NCBI RefSeq assembly: GCF_017305915.1
Contig: NZ_JAFKJN010000008.1
Span: forward strand, 124,001 to 188,000
Direction: 5' to 3'
Length of the DNA stretch: 64,000 nt
From: Reyranella sp.
GTDB taxonomy: Bacteria > Pseudomonadota > Alphaproteobacteria > Reyranellales > Reyranellaceae
Position numbers and translations under genes: made by a program. The notes beneath the pieces are model-generated. The model saw only the letters and a program-made list of their open reading frames with translations, made no database searches and had not been told where the DNA came from. Shown in pieces: positions 33,184-41,371 of the stretch (positions within the stretch are counted from its first letter, which is position 1; each line of letters opens with the position of its first letter).

Positions 33184-34752
33184 TCATGGACGCACGCCGT
33201 ATTTTGCTTTGGGCCCCAGGCTCGTGCGGATGCGTGCCTGCGCCGCATCGATGAAGCGGCACAGGTAGGGGCGCGTCTCGCGCGGATCGACGATCTCCTC
33301 GACGCCGAACGCCTCGGCGGTGCGGAAGGGCGAGGCCATGGCGCGCAGCTCGGCCTCGATCTCGCGCTCGCGCGCCTTGGCGTCGGGCGCATTGGCGAGC
33401 TCGCGGCGGAACGCGGCGGCGACGCCGCCTTCGATCGGCAGCGAGCCCCATTCGGCCGACGGCCAGGCGATCTTGAACTCCAGGCCGTTCTTCTCGGTCG
33501 TGCCCATGCCGGCCATGCCGTAGCACTTGCGGATCACGACTGTGTAGGTGGGGACCGTGGCCTGTAGCCCCACATAGACCGCGCGCATGCCGTCGCGCAG
33601 CGTCGCCGCGGCCTCGGCGTCGCGGCCGACCATGAAGCCCGGCACGTCGACCAGGAAGATCAGCGGAATGTGGAAGCAGTCGCACATCTCGACGAAGTGG
33701 ATCTGCTTGCGCGCCGCCTTCACGTCCATCGCGCCGCCATAGACCATCGGGTTGTTGGCGACGATCCCAACGACCTTGCCGTTCATGCGGGCGAGGCAGG
33801 TGATCAGCGCCTTGCCGTAGGTCGGCTGGATCTCGAACACCGAGCCGTTGTCGACGATGTGGCCGATCAGCTTGCGCATGTTGTAGGGCTTGCGCCGGTC
33901 CTTCGGTACGGTCGACAACAGCTCCTCGTCGCAGCGATCGACCGGATCGGTGCAGGCGACCTCGGGCGGCGCCTCCCACACGTTGGACGGCATGTAGGAC
34001 AGGAAGCGCCGCAGCTCGGCGAAGCACGCTTCCTCGCTGTCGACGCGGTTGTCGATCGTGCCGGCAAGGTCGACCGCGATCTGCGTGCCGCCGAGGTCTT
34101 CCTTGCCGATCTTCTGGCCGAGCGAGCGCTCGACCACCGGCGGGCCAGCGGCGAAGACGTGGCTGGTGCCGTCGACCATCACCGACCAGTGCGAGAGGAT
34201 GGCGCGGCCGGCCGGGCCGCCCGCCGCCGTGCCGAGCACCGCCGAGACGACCGGCACCTTGCCGAGCAGCTCGACCGAGCGCTCGAAGCCGTGCACGCCG
34301 GGGAAGATCGAATGGCCGCGCTTGTTGATCGAGGTGACGCTGCCGCCCGAGCCGTCGATCAGGTTGACCAGCGGGATGCGGTAGCTTGCGGCGAGGTCCT
34401 CGATGAAGCCGCCCTGGCCGCCTTTCTTGCGGTCGCCCGACCAGCTCGAGCCGCCGCGGATGGTGAAGTCCTCGCCGCCGACTGCCACCGGGCGGCCGTC
34501 GATGCTGGCGAGGCCCATGACGTAGGGCGCCGGCGTCACGCCCTTCAGCGTCGCACCGTCGTACCTGCCCTGGCCGGTGAGGGTGCCGACCTCCTTGAAG
34601 GAGTCCGTGTCGACCAGCCTGGTCACGCGCTCGCGGATGGTGAGCCGGCCGCGCTCGTGATGCTTGGCCACCGCCTCGGCGCCGCCCAGAGCCATCGCAT
34701 CGCGGCGGCGCAGCCGCAGCTCTTCGACCTCGGCGCTCCAGTCGTCGCTCAT
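33184..34752 (-). CDS. Acyl-CoA carboxyltransferase (beta) subunit 1
   Basis: 522-aa biotin-dependent carboxyltransferase of the propionyl-/methylcrotonyl-CoA carboxylase beta type, with both crotonase-like halves. The N-terminal half has RERVTRLVDTDSF, GGEDFTIRGGS and an oxyanion-hole region GTAAGGPAGRA (near 195). The C-terminal half has GIVANNPMVYGGAMD, FVEMCDCFHIPLIFLVDVPG and KCYGMAGMG. The start at ATG 34752 overlaps the biotin-carrier stop (ATGA), so carrier and transferase are coupled. It is clearly different from subunit 2 upstream. It would move CO2 between carboxybiotin and an acyl-CoA; the acyl chain is unknown. Confidence 0.9.
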   Translation of the reverse strand: MSDDWSAEVEELRLRRRDAMALGGAEAVAKHHERGRLTIRERVTRLVDTDSFKEVGTLTGQGRYDGATLKGVTPAPYVMGLASIDGRPVAVGGEDFTIRGGSSWSGDRKKGGQGGFIEDLAASYRIPLVNLIDGSGGSVTSINKRGHSIFPGVHGFERSVELLGKVPVVSAVLGTAAGGPAGRAILSHWSVMVDGTSHVFAAGPPVVERSLGQKIGKEDLGGTQIAVDLAGTIDNRVDSEEACFAELRRFLSYMPSNVWEAPPEVACTDPVDRCDEELLSTVPKDRRKPYNMRKLIGHIVDNGSVFEIQPTYGKALITCLARMNGKVVGIVANNPMVYGGAMDVKAARKQIHFVEMCDCFHIPLIFLVDVPGFMVGRDAEAAATLRDGMRAVYVGLQATVPTYTVVIRKCYGMAGMGTTEKNGLEFKIAWPSAEWGSLPIEGGVAAAFRRELANAPDAKAREREIEAELRAMASPFRTAEAFGVEEIVDPRETRPYLCRFIDAAQARIRTSLGPKAKYGVRP

Positions 34753-34970
34753 CGCGTCAGCACGGCCAGGACCTGGCCCTCGCTGATCGCCGTTTTCTCG
34801 TCGACCATGAACTTGTCGATCGTGCCGTCCTGCTCGGCGATGACGGGGATCTCCATCTTCATCGATTCGATGATCATGATGGTCTCGCCGGCTTCGATCT
34901 TCTGGCCGACCTTGGTCGTGATCTGCCAGACCGAGCCCGCGACGTCCGCCTTCACCTGGATCGCTGCCAT
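34749..34970 (-). CDS. Free-standing biotin carboxyl carrier protein
   Basis: 73-aa biotinyl domain. The biotin attachment motif is E35-S-M-K38-M, with Lys38 as the biotinylated residue (Ser replaces the usual Ala, as in many carboxylase carriers). The rest follows the flattened beta-barrel: AGSVWQITTKVGQKIEAGE before the hairpin and IPVIAEQDGTIDKFMV after it. There is no N-terminal linker or biotin carboxylase domain. It sits between two carboxyltransferase genes, 11 nt after subunit 2 and overlapping subunit 1, so it should serve both. No biotin carboxylase gene is in the window. Confidence 0.93.
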   Translation of the reverse strand: MAAIQVKADVAGSVWQITTKVGQKIEAGETIMIIESMKMEIPVIAEQDGTIDKFMVDEKTAISEGQVLAVLTR

Positions 34971-34981
34971 TTGCCGTTCTC

Positions 34982-36496
34982 CTAGAAGCTGGTGGGCCAG
35001 CCGCGCATCAGGTGCTGCCCGATGCCGCCGCTGAGGCGTGCGCGATGCACGTCGAGCATGCGGATCAGGTAGTCGCGCGTCTCGTGCGGCTGGATGATCG
35101 ATTGCACCGCGAAGACCGCGGCAGCGTCCCACGGTTCGCTGTCGCGGCTCATTTCCGCAAAGGCCTCGTCGAAGCCGGGCTGTCCGGGCTCCAGCCCGTG
35201 CACGATCTTCACCGCGAAGGTCGGGTCCATGAAGCTCACCTCCGCGGACGGCCAGGCGGCGACCTCGTCGGAGTTCCGCCCGCCGCCCATGTTGAGATAG
35301 GCCTGACCGTAGGTCTTGCGCAGGATCACCGAGAGCTTTGGGACTGTGCAGAGCTGCAGCGCCTGCATGAAATTCATGATCTTGCCCGGCGCGCGCTTGC
35401 GCTCCGCCTCGATGCCGATCGAGAAGCCTGGCGTGTCGACCAGCAGGATGACCGGGATGTTGAAGCTGTCGCACAGCACCAGGAACGAGGCGCCCTTCTC
35501 GCAGGCGTCGGTGTCCATCGCGCCGCCGCGGAACAGCGGGTTGTTGGCGAGGATGCCGACGGTGCGGCCGCCCAATCGCGCGAGGCCGGTCGTCAGCACC
35601 TTGCCGAAGCGCGCCTTGACCTCGAAGAAGCTGCCCTCGTCGACTATCGCGCGCACGATGCGGCGCACGTCGTAGACCTGCGTGCGCTTCTCCGGCAGCA
35701 GCTTGGCGATGTCCGCCATTCCAGCGCCCGATCCGGCCGGCACCGGCCTTTCCGGCGGCCTCTCGTTGTGATGCGAGGGCAGGTAGGAGAGGAAGGTGCG
35801 GATCAGCGCCAGCGCCTCCTCGTCGGTCTCGGCGACGGCATCGGCGAAGCCGGTCACCTCGGCATGGACCTGCCAGCCGCCCATCTCCTCGGGATCGACC
35901 TTCTCCTTGATGGCGAGCGAGGCGAGCTGGGCGCTCGACACGGCGAGCACCGCGCCCTTGCGCACGACGTTGAAGTCCGACAGCACCGAGTACCAGGACG
36001 ACGAGCCGTAGGAGAGGCCGAGCGTCGCCGAAGCCCACGGCGTCTCGCGCAGGCGGATGTACTGGGTGCCGTCGTTGCCGAGCAGGGTGGCCATGCCGCG
36101 CGCGCCCATGTGGTCGGGCATGCGCGCGCCAGAGCTTTCGCCGAGGAAGACCATCGGCAGGCCGCGGCTGGTGGCGACCCGCTTCATATGGCTGATCTTG
36201 CGGCCGTTGGTGCCGGCGGACGAGGCGCCCATCACCGTGAAGTCGTTGGCGACCACGGCGCAGTCGCGGCCGTCGATCTTGCCGAATCCCGCGATCTTGC
36301 CGTCGGCCGCCGACTTGTCGGGATCGACCGGCGAGGCGCCGAACAGGCCCGATTCGATGAAGCTGCCGGCGTCCAGCAGCGTCTCGACCCGCTCGCGGGC
36401 ATTGAGCACGCCTTGGGCCTTGCGGCGGGCGAGCTTCTCCGGCCCGCCCATGGCGAGCGCCTTGGCCTTGCGCGCGTCGTAGGTGCTGGTGCTCAT
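34982..36496 (-). CDS. Acyl-CoA carboxyltransferase (beta) subunit 2
   Basis: 504-aa second full-length carboxyltransferase; ATG 36496 overlaps the CaiB-gene stop. N-terminal half: RERVETLLDAGSFIESG, VVANDFTVMGASSAGTNGRK, GESSGARMPDHMG. C-terminal half: GILANNPLFRGGAMDTDACE, LCDSFNIPVILLVDTPGFSI, LRKTYGQAYLNMGGG. It is paralogous to subunit 1 but well diverged, so the two probably act on different acyl-CoAs or form a hetero-oligomer. In a transcarboxylase-type cycle one could load and the other unload biotin. In an AccD4/AccD5-like complex both would sit with one alpha subunit encoded elsewhere. Confidence 0.9.
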   Translation of the reverse strand: MSTSTYDARKAKALAMGGPEKLARRKAQGVLNARERVETLLDAGSFIESGLFGASPVDPDKSAADGKIAGFGKIDGRDCAVVANDFTVMGASSAGTNGRKISHMKRVATSRGLPMVFLGESSGARMPDHMGARGMATLLGNDGTQYIRLRETPWASATLGLSYGSSSWYSVLSDFNVVRKGAVLAVSSAQLASLAIKEKVDPEEMGGWQVHAEVTGFADAVAETDEEALALIRTFLSYLPSHHNERPPERPVPAGSGAGMADIAKLLPEKRTQVYDVRRIVRAIVDEGSFFEVKARFGKVLTTGLARLGGRTVGILANNPLFRGGAMDTDACEKGASFLVLCDSFNIPVILLVDTPGFSIGIEAERKRAPGKIMNFMQALQLCTVPKLSVILRKTYGQAYLNMGGGRNSDEVAAWPSAEVSFMDPTFAVKIVHGLEPGQPGFDEAFAEMSRDSEPWDAAAVFAVQSIIQPHETRDYLIRMLDVHRARLSGGIGQHLMRGWPTSF

Positions 36497-37692
36497 GCGA
36501 CGATGCCTTCCTTGGTGAGCGCATCGATGCGCGTGTCTTCCAGCCCCAGCACCTCGCGCAGCACGGCGCGCGAATCCTGGCCGACGTCGCGGCCGGCATG
36601 ACGCACGCCGCCCGGCGTGTCGGAGAGGCGCGGCACGACGGCAGGCATGGCGACCGAGCCGAGATGCTGGTCGGGCGCCTCGATGATCGAGCCGCGCTCG
36701 CGGTAGTGCGGGTCGTTGAAGATGTCCTCGACGGTGAAGATGCGCGTGGCCGGCACCGACACCGCGTCCATCTTCGCCTCGAGGTCGGCGAGCGTGTGCT
36801 GCTGCGTCCAGGCCGAGATGATCGCGTCGAGCGCCTCGTGGTTGTCGTTGCGCGCGGCGTGGAGGGCGAAGCGCTCGTCGTCGGCGAGCTGGGGCTGGCC
36901 CATCGCGCCGCAGAGGCGGCGGAACAGGCTGTCGGCCATGGCGGTGATGTGGATGTAGCTGCCGTCGGCCGTCGGATAGAGATTGTTGGGCGTGCTGCCG
37001 ATCAGGCGCGAGCCGGTGCGGTTGGGCACGAAGCCCAACTTCTGGTAGGCGCCGATCCACACTTCCATGAAGTTGAAGGCGCTTTCGTAGAGCGCCGCGT
37101 CGATCACCTGGCCGCGGCCGGTCTTGTCGCGCGCCATCAGCGCCATCACCGCGCCGTAGGCGCCGTGCAGGCCGGCGATATAGTCGGTCATCGACACGCC
37201 GACGCGGCTCGGTGCGCGGTCGGGATCGCCGGTGAGATGACGCAGTCCGCTCACCGCCTCGCAGACCACGCCGTAGCCCGGCCGCTGGGAGTAGGGGCCG
37301 TCCTGGCCGAAGCCCGAGATGCGAACCATCACTAGGCGCGAGTTGATCTTCGACAGGTCGTCCCAGCCGAGGCCCCATTTCTCGAGCGTGCCCGGCTTGA
37401 AGTTCTCGACCAGCACGTCGACCTTGGCGGCCAGCGCCTTGACCAGGGCGCGGCCTTCGGGACGGCGCAGGTCGATCGCGACCAGCCGCTTGTTGCGGAA
37501 GATCGAGGCGGCGTAGAGCGAATGGCCGTCGACCGACTTGCCCATGGTGCGCACGGGATCGCCTTCGGCCGGCTCGATCTTGATCACCTCGGCGCCGAAG
37601 TCCGCGAGCATGCGGCCGCAGAACGGGCCGGCCACGGTCGAGCCGATCTCGAGCACGCGATAGCCGGCCAAGGGTCCCTGTCGCTCCACCAA
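36493..37692 (-). CDS. CaiB/BaiF family III CoA transferase
   Basis: 399-aa CoA transferase moving CoA from a donor such as succinyl-CoA to a carboxylic acid. Features: RVLEIGSTVAGPFCGRMLAD (12-31), DFGAEVIKIEPAEGDPVR (31-48), DLRRPEGR, VENFKPGTLEKWGL and the catalytic aspartate D170 in VSMTDYIAGLHGAYGA. Typical length. It lies 7 nt downstream of the GntR gene and overlaps carboxyltransferase 2, so activation of an acid to its CoA thioester probably precedes the biotin-dependent step. Confidence 0.92.
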   Translation of the reverse strand: MVERQGPLAGYRVLEIGSTVAGPFCGRMLADFGAEVIKIEPAEGDPVRTMGKSVDGHSLYAASIFRNKRLVAIDLRRPEGRALVKALAAKVDVLVENFKPGTLEKWGLGWDDLSKINSRLVMVRISGFGQDGPYSQRPGYGVVCEAVSGLRHLTGDPDRAPSRVGVSMTDYIAGLHGAYGAVMALMARDKTGRGQVIDAALYESAFNFMEVWIGAYQKLGFVPNRTGSRLIGSTPNNLYPTADGSYIHITAMADSLFRRLCGAMGQPQLADDERFALHAARNDNHEALDAIISAWTQQHTLADLEAKMDAVSVPATRIFTVEDIFNDPHYRERGSIIEAPDQHLGSVAMPAVVPRLSDTPGGVRHAGRDVGQDSRAVLREVLGLEDTRIDALTKEGIVA

Positions 37693-37699
37693 CCGGCTC

Positions 37700-38425
37700 C
37701 TAAAGAACGTATTTCTGGAAGCGGCGCAGCGTCGCCTGTGCGTTCTGCAGGTTCATGCGCTTCAGCCGCTCGGCGCCCTCGGCGTCGCCGGCGCGCATCG
37801 CCGCCACGACGGCGCGATGCTCGCCGAGGCCCGACTGGGCGCGGCCGGGCAGGATGACGATGCGCCGGATCACCACGTTGGTCTTCTCGTAGATGCTGTC
37901 GAGCATCCGCGCGGCGACCGGATTGCGCGCCCATTCGATGATGGCGTGGCGGAAGCGCTCGTAGACCACGATGAAGGAATCGAAGTCGCCGGCCTTCACG
38001 TAGGCGTCCATCGGCTCGCCGAACAGATGGATGAACTCGTCCCAGGTCTCGGGCGGGGCGTTCTGGGTGGCCAGCCGCACGCACATGCCTTCGAGCACCG
38101 AGCGCACCTCGTAGAGCTGGAAGACATGCTCGAGCTCGAGCCGCGACACCACGGCCCCGCGGTTGGGGATGCGCTCGATCAGGCCGCGGCTCTCCAGCAC
38201 GCCGAACACCTCGCGGATGCGCGCGCGCGGCACGCCGAACTCGGCCGCCAGCTCCTGCTCGCCGAGCTTGGCGCCGGGCGCGATGTCCTGGCGGCCGATG
38301 CGGTCGCGCAGCACCTGGACGATGTCGGCGATCGAGCGCGCGCTGGTGCTGCCGCCGCCACCGCTCGGCGGCTTGCGGGCGCGCATCCGTGCCCTGGTTT
38401 TCAGCCTGACGACCCGGCCTGACAT
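37700..38425 (-). CDS. GntR-family regulator, FCD subfamily
   Basis: 241-aa transcription factor. A winged helix occupies residues about 25-100 (IAPGAKLGEQELAAEFGVPR, ARIREVFGVLESRGLIERI, PNRGAVVSRL). The all-helical FCD ligand-binding domain follows, with LYEVRSVLEGMCVRLA, HAIIEWARNPVAARML and GEHRAVVAAMRAGDAEGAERL; the conserved His and Arg residues usually bind metal and a carboxylate effector. First gene of the operon and divergent from the TctC-type gene, it very likely controls both through the palindromes at 38472-38494, responding to a pathway acid or acyl-CoA. Confidence 0.9.
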   Translation of the reverse strand: MSGRVVRLKTRARMRARKPPSGGGGSTSARSIADIVQVLRDRIGRQDIAPGAKLGEQELAAEFGVPRARIREVFGVLESRGLIERIPNRGAVVSRLELEHVFQLYEVRSVLEGMCVRLATQNAPPETWDEFIHLFGEPMDAYVKAGDFDSFIVVYERFRHAIIEWARNPVAARMLDSIYEKTNVVIRRIVILPGRAQSGLGEHRAVVAAMRAGDAEGAERLKRMNLQNAQATLRRFQKYVL

Positions 38426-38471
38426 TTCCCTTCCCTTGTGGTCACATTGCAGCCAAGCCGCAATTCGATGT

Positions 38472-38494
38472 CAACAATCTTGTTGGCAATATTG
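38472..38494. promoter_or_regulatory. Candidate GntR operator between gntR and tctC
   Basis: CAACAA-TC-TTGTTG (38472-38485) is a perfect 6-bp inverted repeat, followed immediately by CAATATTG (38487-38494). Both are AT-rich islands in the 101-bp divergent intergenic region and fit the short palindromes bound by FCD-type GntR proteins. Confidence 0.55.
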
Positions 38495-38526
38495 TCGCCA
38501 GGAAAAAAGAAAGCGGGAGGAACGGC

Positions 38527-39504
38527 ATGAAACGGCGCCAGATGCTGCGCAGGATGGGCGTGGCGGCAGGATTTTTCGCGGGCTCCGGCCTGGTTCGCGC
38601 GCAGGCCTTTCCCGACCGGCCGGTCCGCTTCGTGGTGCCCTATGCGCCGGGCGGCTCGACCGACACGTCCTCGCGCATCGTCGCCGAGAAGCTGGCGGCG
38701 ATCCTCGGCCAGCCGGTGGTGGTCGAGAACAAGGCGGGCGGCGGCACCATCATCGGCACCGAGTTCGTCGCGCGCTCGAAGCCCGACGGCTACACCCTGC
38801 TGCTGTCGCCGGCGGCGCTGATCGCCAATGCCGCGTTCGGCGTGAAGGTGCCGTACGACATCGACAAGGACCTCGTGCCGGTGATCGGCTTCGTCGATCT
38901 CGCGGTGCTGCTGGCGGCGGCGAACGACGCGCCGTTCAAGACGGTCGCCGAGCTGCTCGCCTACGCCAAGGCCGATTCCGGCCGCACCATTGCCTATGCC
39001 TCGGCCGGCGTCGGCAGCCTGACGCATCTGTGGGGCGAGTACGTCAAGGCGCGCCTGAAGCTGCCGCTCGAGCATGTCGGCTACAAGGGCAGCGCCGAGG
39101 CGCTGCGCGACGTGATGGCGGGCAACGTGCCGCTGTTCTCCGACGTGCTGGTGCCGACCGCGACGGCGATCCGCGCCGGCAGGGTGCGCGGGCTCGCGGT
39201 GGCGACGACGGCGCGCGTGGCGCTGCTGCCCGACGTGCCCACGGTCGGCGAGGCGGGCCTGCCCGGCACCGAATGCACCATCCCGTTCGGCGTGTCGGTC
39301 GCCGCCGGCACGCCGCCCGAGATCGTCGCGCGACTCAACGTAGCGTTCAACGAGGCGCTGGCCGATGCGGCGGTCAAACAGAAACTCACCGAGCTCGGCT
39401 TCCTCGCCGTCGGCGGCAAGCCCGAAGCCTATCGCGAGGTGACGACGCGCGAGATCGCCAAGTGGCGACAGGTGATCAAGGACTCCAACATTCCGGCGCC
39501 TTAA
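38527..39504 (+). CDS. TctC/Bug-family solute-binding protein
   Basis: 325-aa periplasmic binding protein of the tripartite tricarboxylate family. ATG 38527 is preceded by GGGAGGA. The leader is MKRRQMLRRMGVAAGFFAG, ending near VRAQA. Family motifs are FPDRPVRFVVPYAPGGSTDT, VVVENKAGGGTIIGTEFVA, KPDGYTLLLS, VGYKGSAEALRDVMAGNV and VAAGTPPEIVARLN. No tctA/tctB membrane genes are adjacent, as is usual for the Bug expansion. It is divergent from the GntR regulator and so is probably a sensor or high-affinity binder for a carboxylate of the neighbouring pathway. Confidence 0.92.
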   Translation: MKRRQMLRRMGVAAGFFAGSGLVRAQAFPDRPVRFVVPYAPGGSTDTSSRIVAEKLAAILGQPVVVENKAGGGTIIGTEFVARSKPDGYTLLLSPAALIANAAFGVKVPYDIDKDLVPVIGFVDLAVLLAAANDAPFKTVAELLAYAKADSGRTIAYASAGVGSLTHLWGEYVKARLKLPLEHVGYKGSAEALRDVMAGNVPLFSDVLVPTATAIRAGRVRGLAVATTARVALLPDVPTVGEAGLPGTECTIPFGVSVAAGTPPEIVARLNVAFNEALADAAVKQKLTELGFLAVGGKPEAYREVTTREIAKWRQVIKDSNIPAP

Positions 39505-39527
39505 GCGCTCCCCCTAGGGGAGCGCTT
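39503..39527 (+). terminator. Hairpin terminator after the TctC-type gene
   Basis: AAGCGCTCCCC (39503-39513), CTA loop, GGGGAGCGCTT (39517-39527): a perfect 11-bp stem overlapping the TAA stop and lying before the convergent 39551 gene. No T-rich tail follows, so termination strength is inferred from position and stem. Confidence 0.75.
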
Positions 39528-39550
39528 GGGAGCGAGCCTGCGGTTCGCTC

Positions 39551-39919
39551 CTAACTCTTCGGGCTGCCGCCGAGGAAGCAGTAGATGACGCCGCTGCGAC
39601 TGGCACAGATGTGGCTGCGACCGTCGGGCGCGAGCTGCTTCAGCACGGCGCGCGGCGGCACCAGCACCCACTTGCCGTCGATCAGCGCGCGCCACTCGCC
39701 TTCGTCGGTGAGATAGGCGCGGGTCGGCCGGCAGTCGCCTTCGATGCCGTTGACCGTGCCGTTGCAGCACGAATAGCCGGTGCCGGGCTGCTTCAGCTCC
39801 TGGTACCAGTCATGGTTCTCGGCATGGCCCTGGCCGTGGTTGCCCTGCTGGGCGATCACCGGCCAGGCGATCGCAGTGATTGCGAAGATCGAAACAACAG
39901 ACCGACTGCGAAAGGACAT
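39551..39919 (-). CDS. Secreted Cys-rich protein, tandem paralogue B
   Basis: 122-aa exported protein with signal peptide MSFRSRSVVSIFAITAIAW to VIAQ. The mature part shares a block with the next gene: HAENHDWYQELKQPGTGYSC then CNGTVNGIEGDCRPTRAYLT, ending HICASRSGVIYCFLGGSPKS. Five cysteines (a CC pair, DC, IC and YC) are conserved between the two, implying disulfides or metal binding. I recognise the pattern as a conserved alphaproteobacterial hypothetical family with no assigned role. It lies 114 bp downstream of paralogue A; the two arose by tandem duplication. Confidence 0.75.
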   Translation of the reverse strand: MSFRSRSVVSIFAITAIAWPVIAQQGNHGQGHAENHDWYQELKQPGTGYSCCNGTVNGIEGDCRPTRAYLTDEGEWRALIDGKWVLVPPRAVLKQLAPDGRSHICASRSGVIYCFLGGSPKS

Positions 39920-40032
39920 GGGGGTTGCCTTCGCGCGTGCCAGTCGGGTCGGTCACGTATTCGGATCGACGCGCCATTGCGCCCGACTGAATCCGTTGCC
40001 GCGATGTTACAACGAGTCGTTGTGGAAGGCGA

Positions 40033-40434
40033 TCAACTCTTCGGGCTGCCGCCGATGAAGCAGTAGATCATGCCGCTCTTCCCGGCGCAGATGTGTGAAT
40101 TGCCGTCGGGCGCCAGCTTTTGCAGCACGACGCGCGGCGGCACCGGCATCCAGCGTCCGTCGACCAGCGCCTTCCACGTGCCGTCCTCGGTGAGGAAGGC
40201 GCGCGTCGGCCGGCAGTCGCCTTCGACTCCGTTCATGGTGCCGTTGCAGCAGGAGTAACCGGTGCCGGGCTGCTTGAGGTCCCTGTACCAGTCGTGGTTC
40301 TCGGCGTGCCCGAGATTGCGGGTGCCGTCGATGGCGCCGTTGCCGTGCCGATGACTGGAAACGTCTTGAGCCAGCGCGGGGGCGACAGGTGCGATCGCAA
40401 GCGAGGCGGCGATCGAGAGGCAGACGACGCGCAT
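40033..40434 (-). CDS. Secreted Cys-rich protein, tandem paralogue A
   Basis: 133-aa exported protein with signal peptide MRVVCLSIAASLAIAPVAPA to LAQ, followed by a His-containing spacer, SSHRHGNGAIDGTRNLG, that paralogue B largely lacks. The conserved block is HAENHDWYRDLKQPGTGYSC, CNGTMNGVEGDCRPTRAFLT, and HICAGKSGMIYCFIGGSPKS at the end. All five block cysteines match paralogue B; an extra Cys is in the signal peptide. Substitutions between the copies are mostly conservative, suggesting that both are functional. It is downstream of the Nudix gene on the same strand (29-nt gap). Confidence 0.75.
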   Translation of the reverse strand: MRVVCLSIAASLAIAPVAPALAQDVSSHRHGNGAIDGTRNLGHAENHDWYRDLKQPGTGYSCCNGTMNGVEGDCRPTRAFLTEDGTWKALVDGRWMPVPPRVVLQKLAPDGNSHICAGKSGMIYCFIGGSPKS

Positions 40435-40463
40435 GAGGACACCTCCTCACACGCCACAACGTG

Positions 40464-41330
40464 TCATCTCTCCGACGGTTGCGTCCGGTGCAATCCCTCG
40501 ACGATGGCGAAGAAGTCGCGATCGTCGGCGCGCAACATTCCATGGCGCACGAAGAAATCGATCAGCACCAGATTGCAGTTGTATTTGAACTGCTTAGTGT
40601 CGCGTACCGTCTCGTACACACGCTGCACCGGCCACAACTCGAACGCATGCACTTCGCCGTCGTGCGCCCGCGGCACGAAGTCCTGCGGCAGCTCGAGATC
40701 GAAGCAGGTCATGACGTCGGGCTTGAGCTGGCGGCCCGACTGATTCCAGTAGGCGATGAAGCCGACCGCCAGCGCCTGCTCGGCGAGCTTGCGCGGGATC
40801 GCCGCCTCCTCCGCGCATTCCTTGATCAGATTCTCCAAGATGCCGATGTTGGCCGGCTGCCCGCCCGCTACGGTGTTGTCGAGCTCGCCGGGAAAGGTCG
40901 GCTTGTCATAGGAGCGGCGCGGCACCCAGATATGCAGGCCGTCGTCCTTCCTCACGTAGCCCGTCATGTGCGGGCCGTAGGCGCGCACGCCGAACCACGG
41001 CACCGCGGCGCGCTCCATCTCGAGCAGCGTCGGATCGTTGAAGTGCGGCGCGACCTTGTACGGCTCGTCGCGCCACGCCTTGCCGAACAGGCCGCGCGCC
41101 CTGAGCTCGAGCAGGAAGTCGCGCATCGCGGCCGTGCGCTTGGCCGGCGTGTCGAGCGAAGGCTCGAGGTACCAGCCGCCGTCGCGATGGCCGAACAGGT
41201 CGGGCCGCACGGCGATCATCGGCAGGAAGTCGCGGTGTAGGAAGCCTGCGCGCGTCGTGCCGACATACCAGGGCTCGAACTGGCCGAGGTCGGCGTTGTT
41301 GCAGGCGGCGATGCGGTCGAGGAAGGACAT
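40464..41330 (-). CDS. Nudix hydrolase with DUF4743 N-terminal domain (Tnr3-like)
   Basis: 288-aa protein combining an N-terminal DUF4743-type region (1-115, with EPWYVGTTRAGFLHRDFLP and WYLEPSLDTPAKRTAAMRDF) and a C-terminal Nudix domain. The Nudix box runs from AGGQPANIGILENLI to KECAEEAAIP: the metal-binding EE pair is present, but the usual first Glu is Ile and the Arg is Lys, as happens in this subfamily. Relatives such as yeast YJR142W and the Nudix part of Tnr3 act on damaged thiamin diphosphate, so a housekeeping role in cleaning oxidised thiamin cofactors is the best guess. Cytoplasmic; divergent from the membrane protein at 41372. Confidence 0.83.
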   Translation of the reverse strand: MSFLDRIAACNNADLGQFEPWYVGTTRAGFLHRDFLPMIAVRPDLFGHRDGGWYLEPSLDTPAKRTAAMRDFLLELRARGLFGKAWRDEPYKVAPHFNDPTLLEMERAAVPWFGVRAYGPHMTGYVRKDDGLHIWVPRRSYDKPTFPGELDNTVAGGQPANIGILENLIKECAEEAAIPRKLAEQALAVGFIAYWNQSGRQLKPDVMTCFDLELPQDFVPRAHDGEVHAFELWPVQRVYETVRDTKQFKYNCNLVLIDFFVRHGMLRADDRDFFAIVEGLHRTQPSER

Positions 41331-41371
41331 GGTGCGGCTTTCCTGCTACACGGCCGGCGGGGGCTTCCGCA

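Noticed and set aside
34749..34970. Glycine-cleavage H protein or lipoyl domain
   Set aside because: The attachment motif is ESMKMEI, the biotinyl form, and the neighbours are carboxyltransferases.
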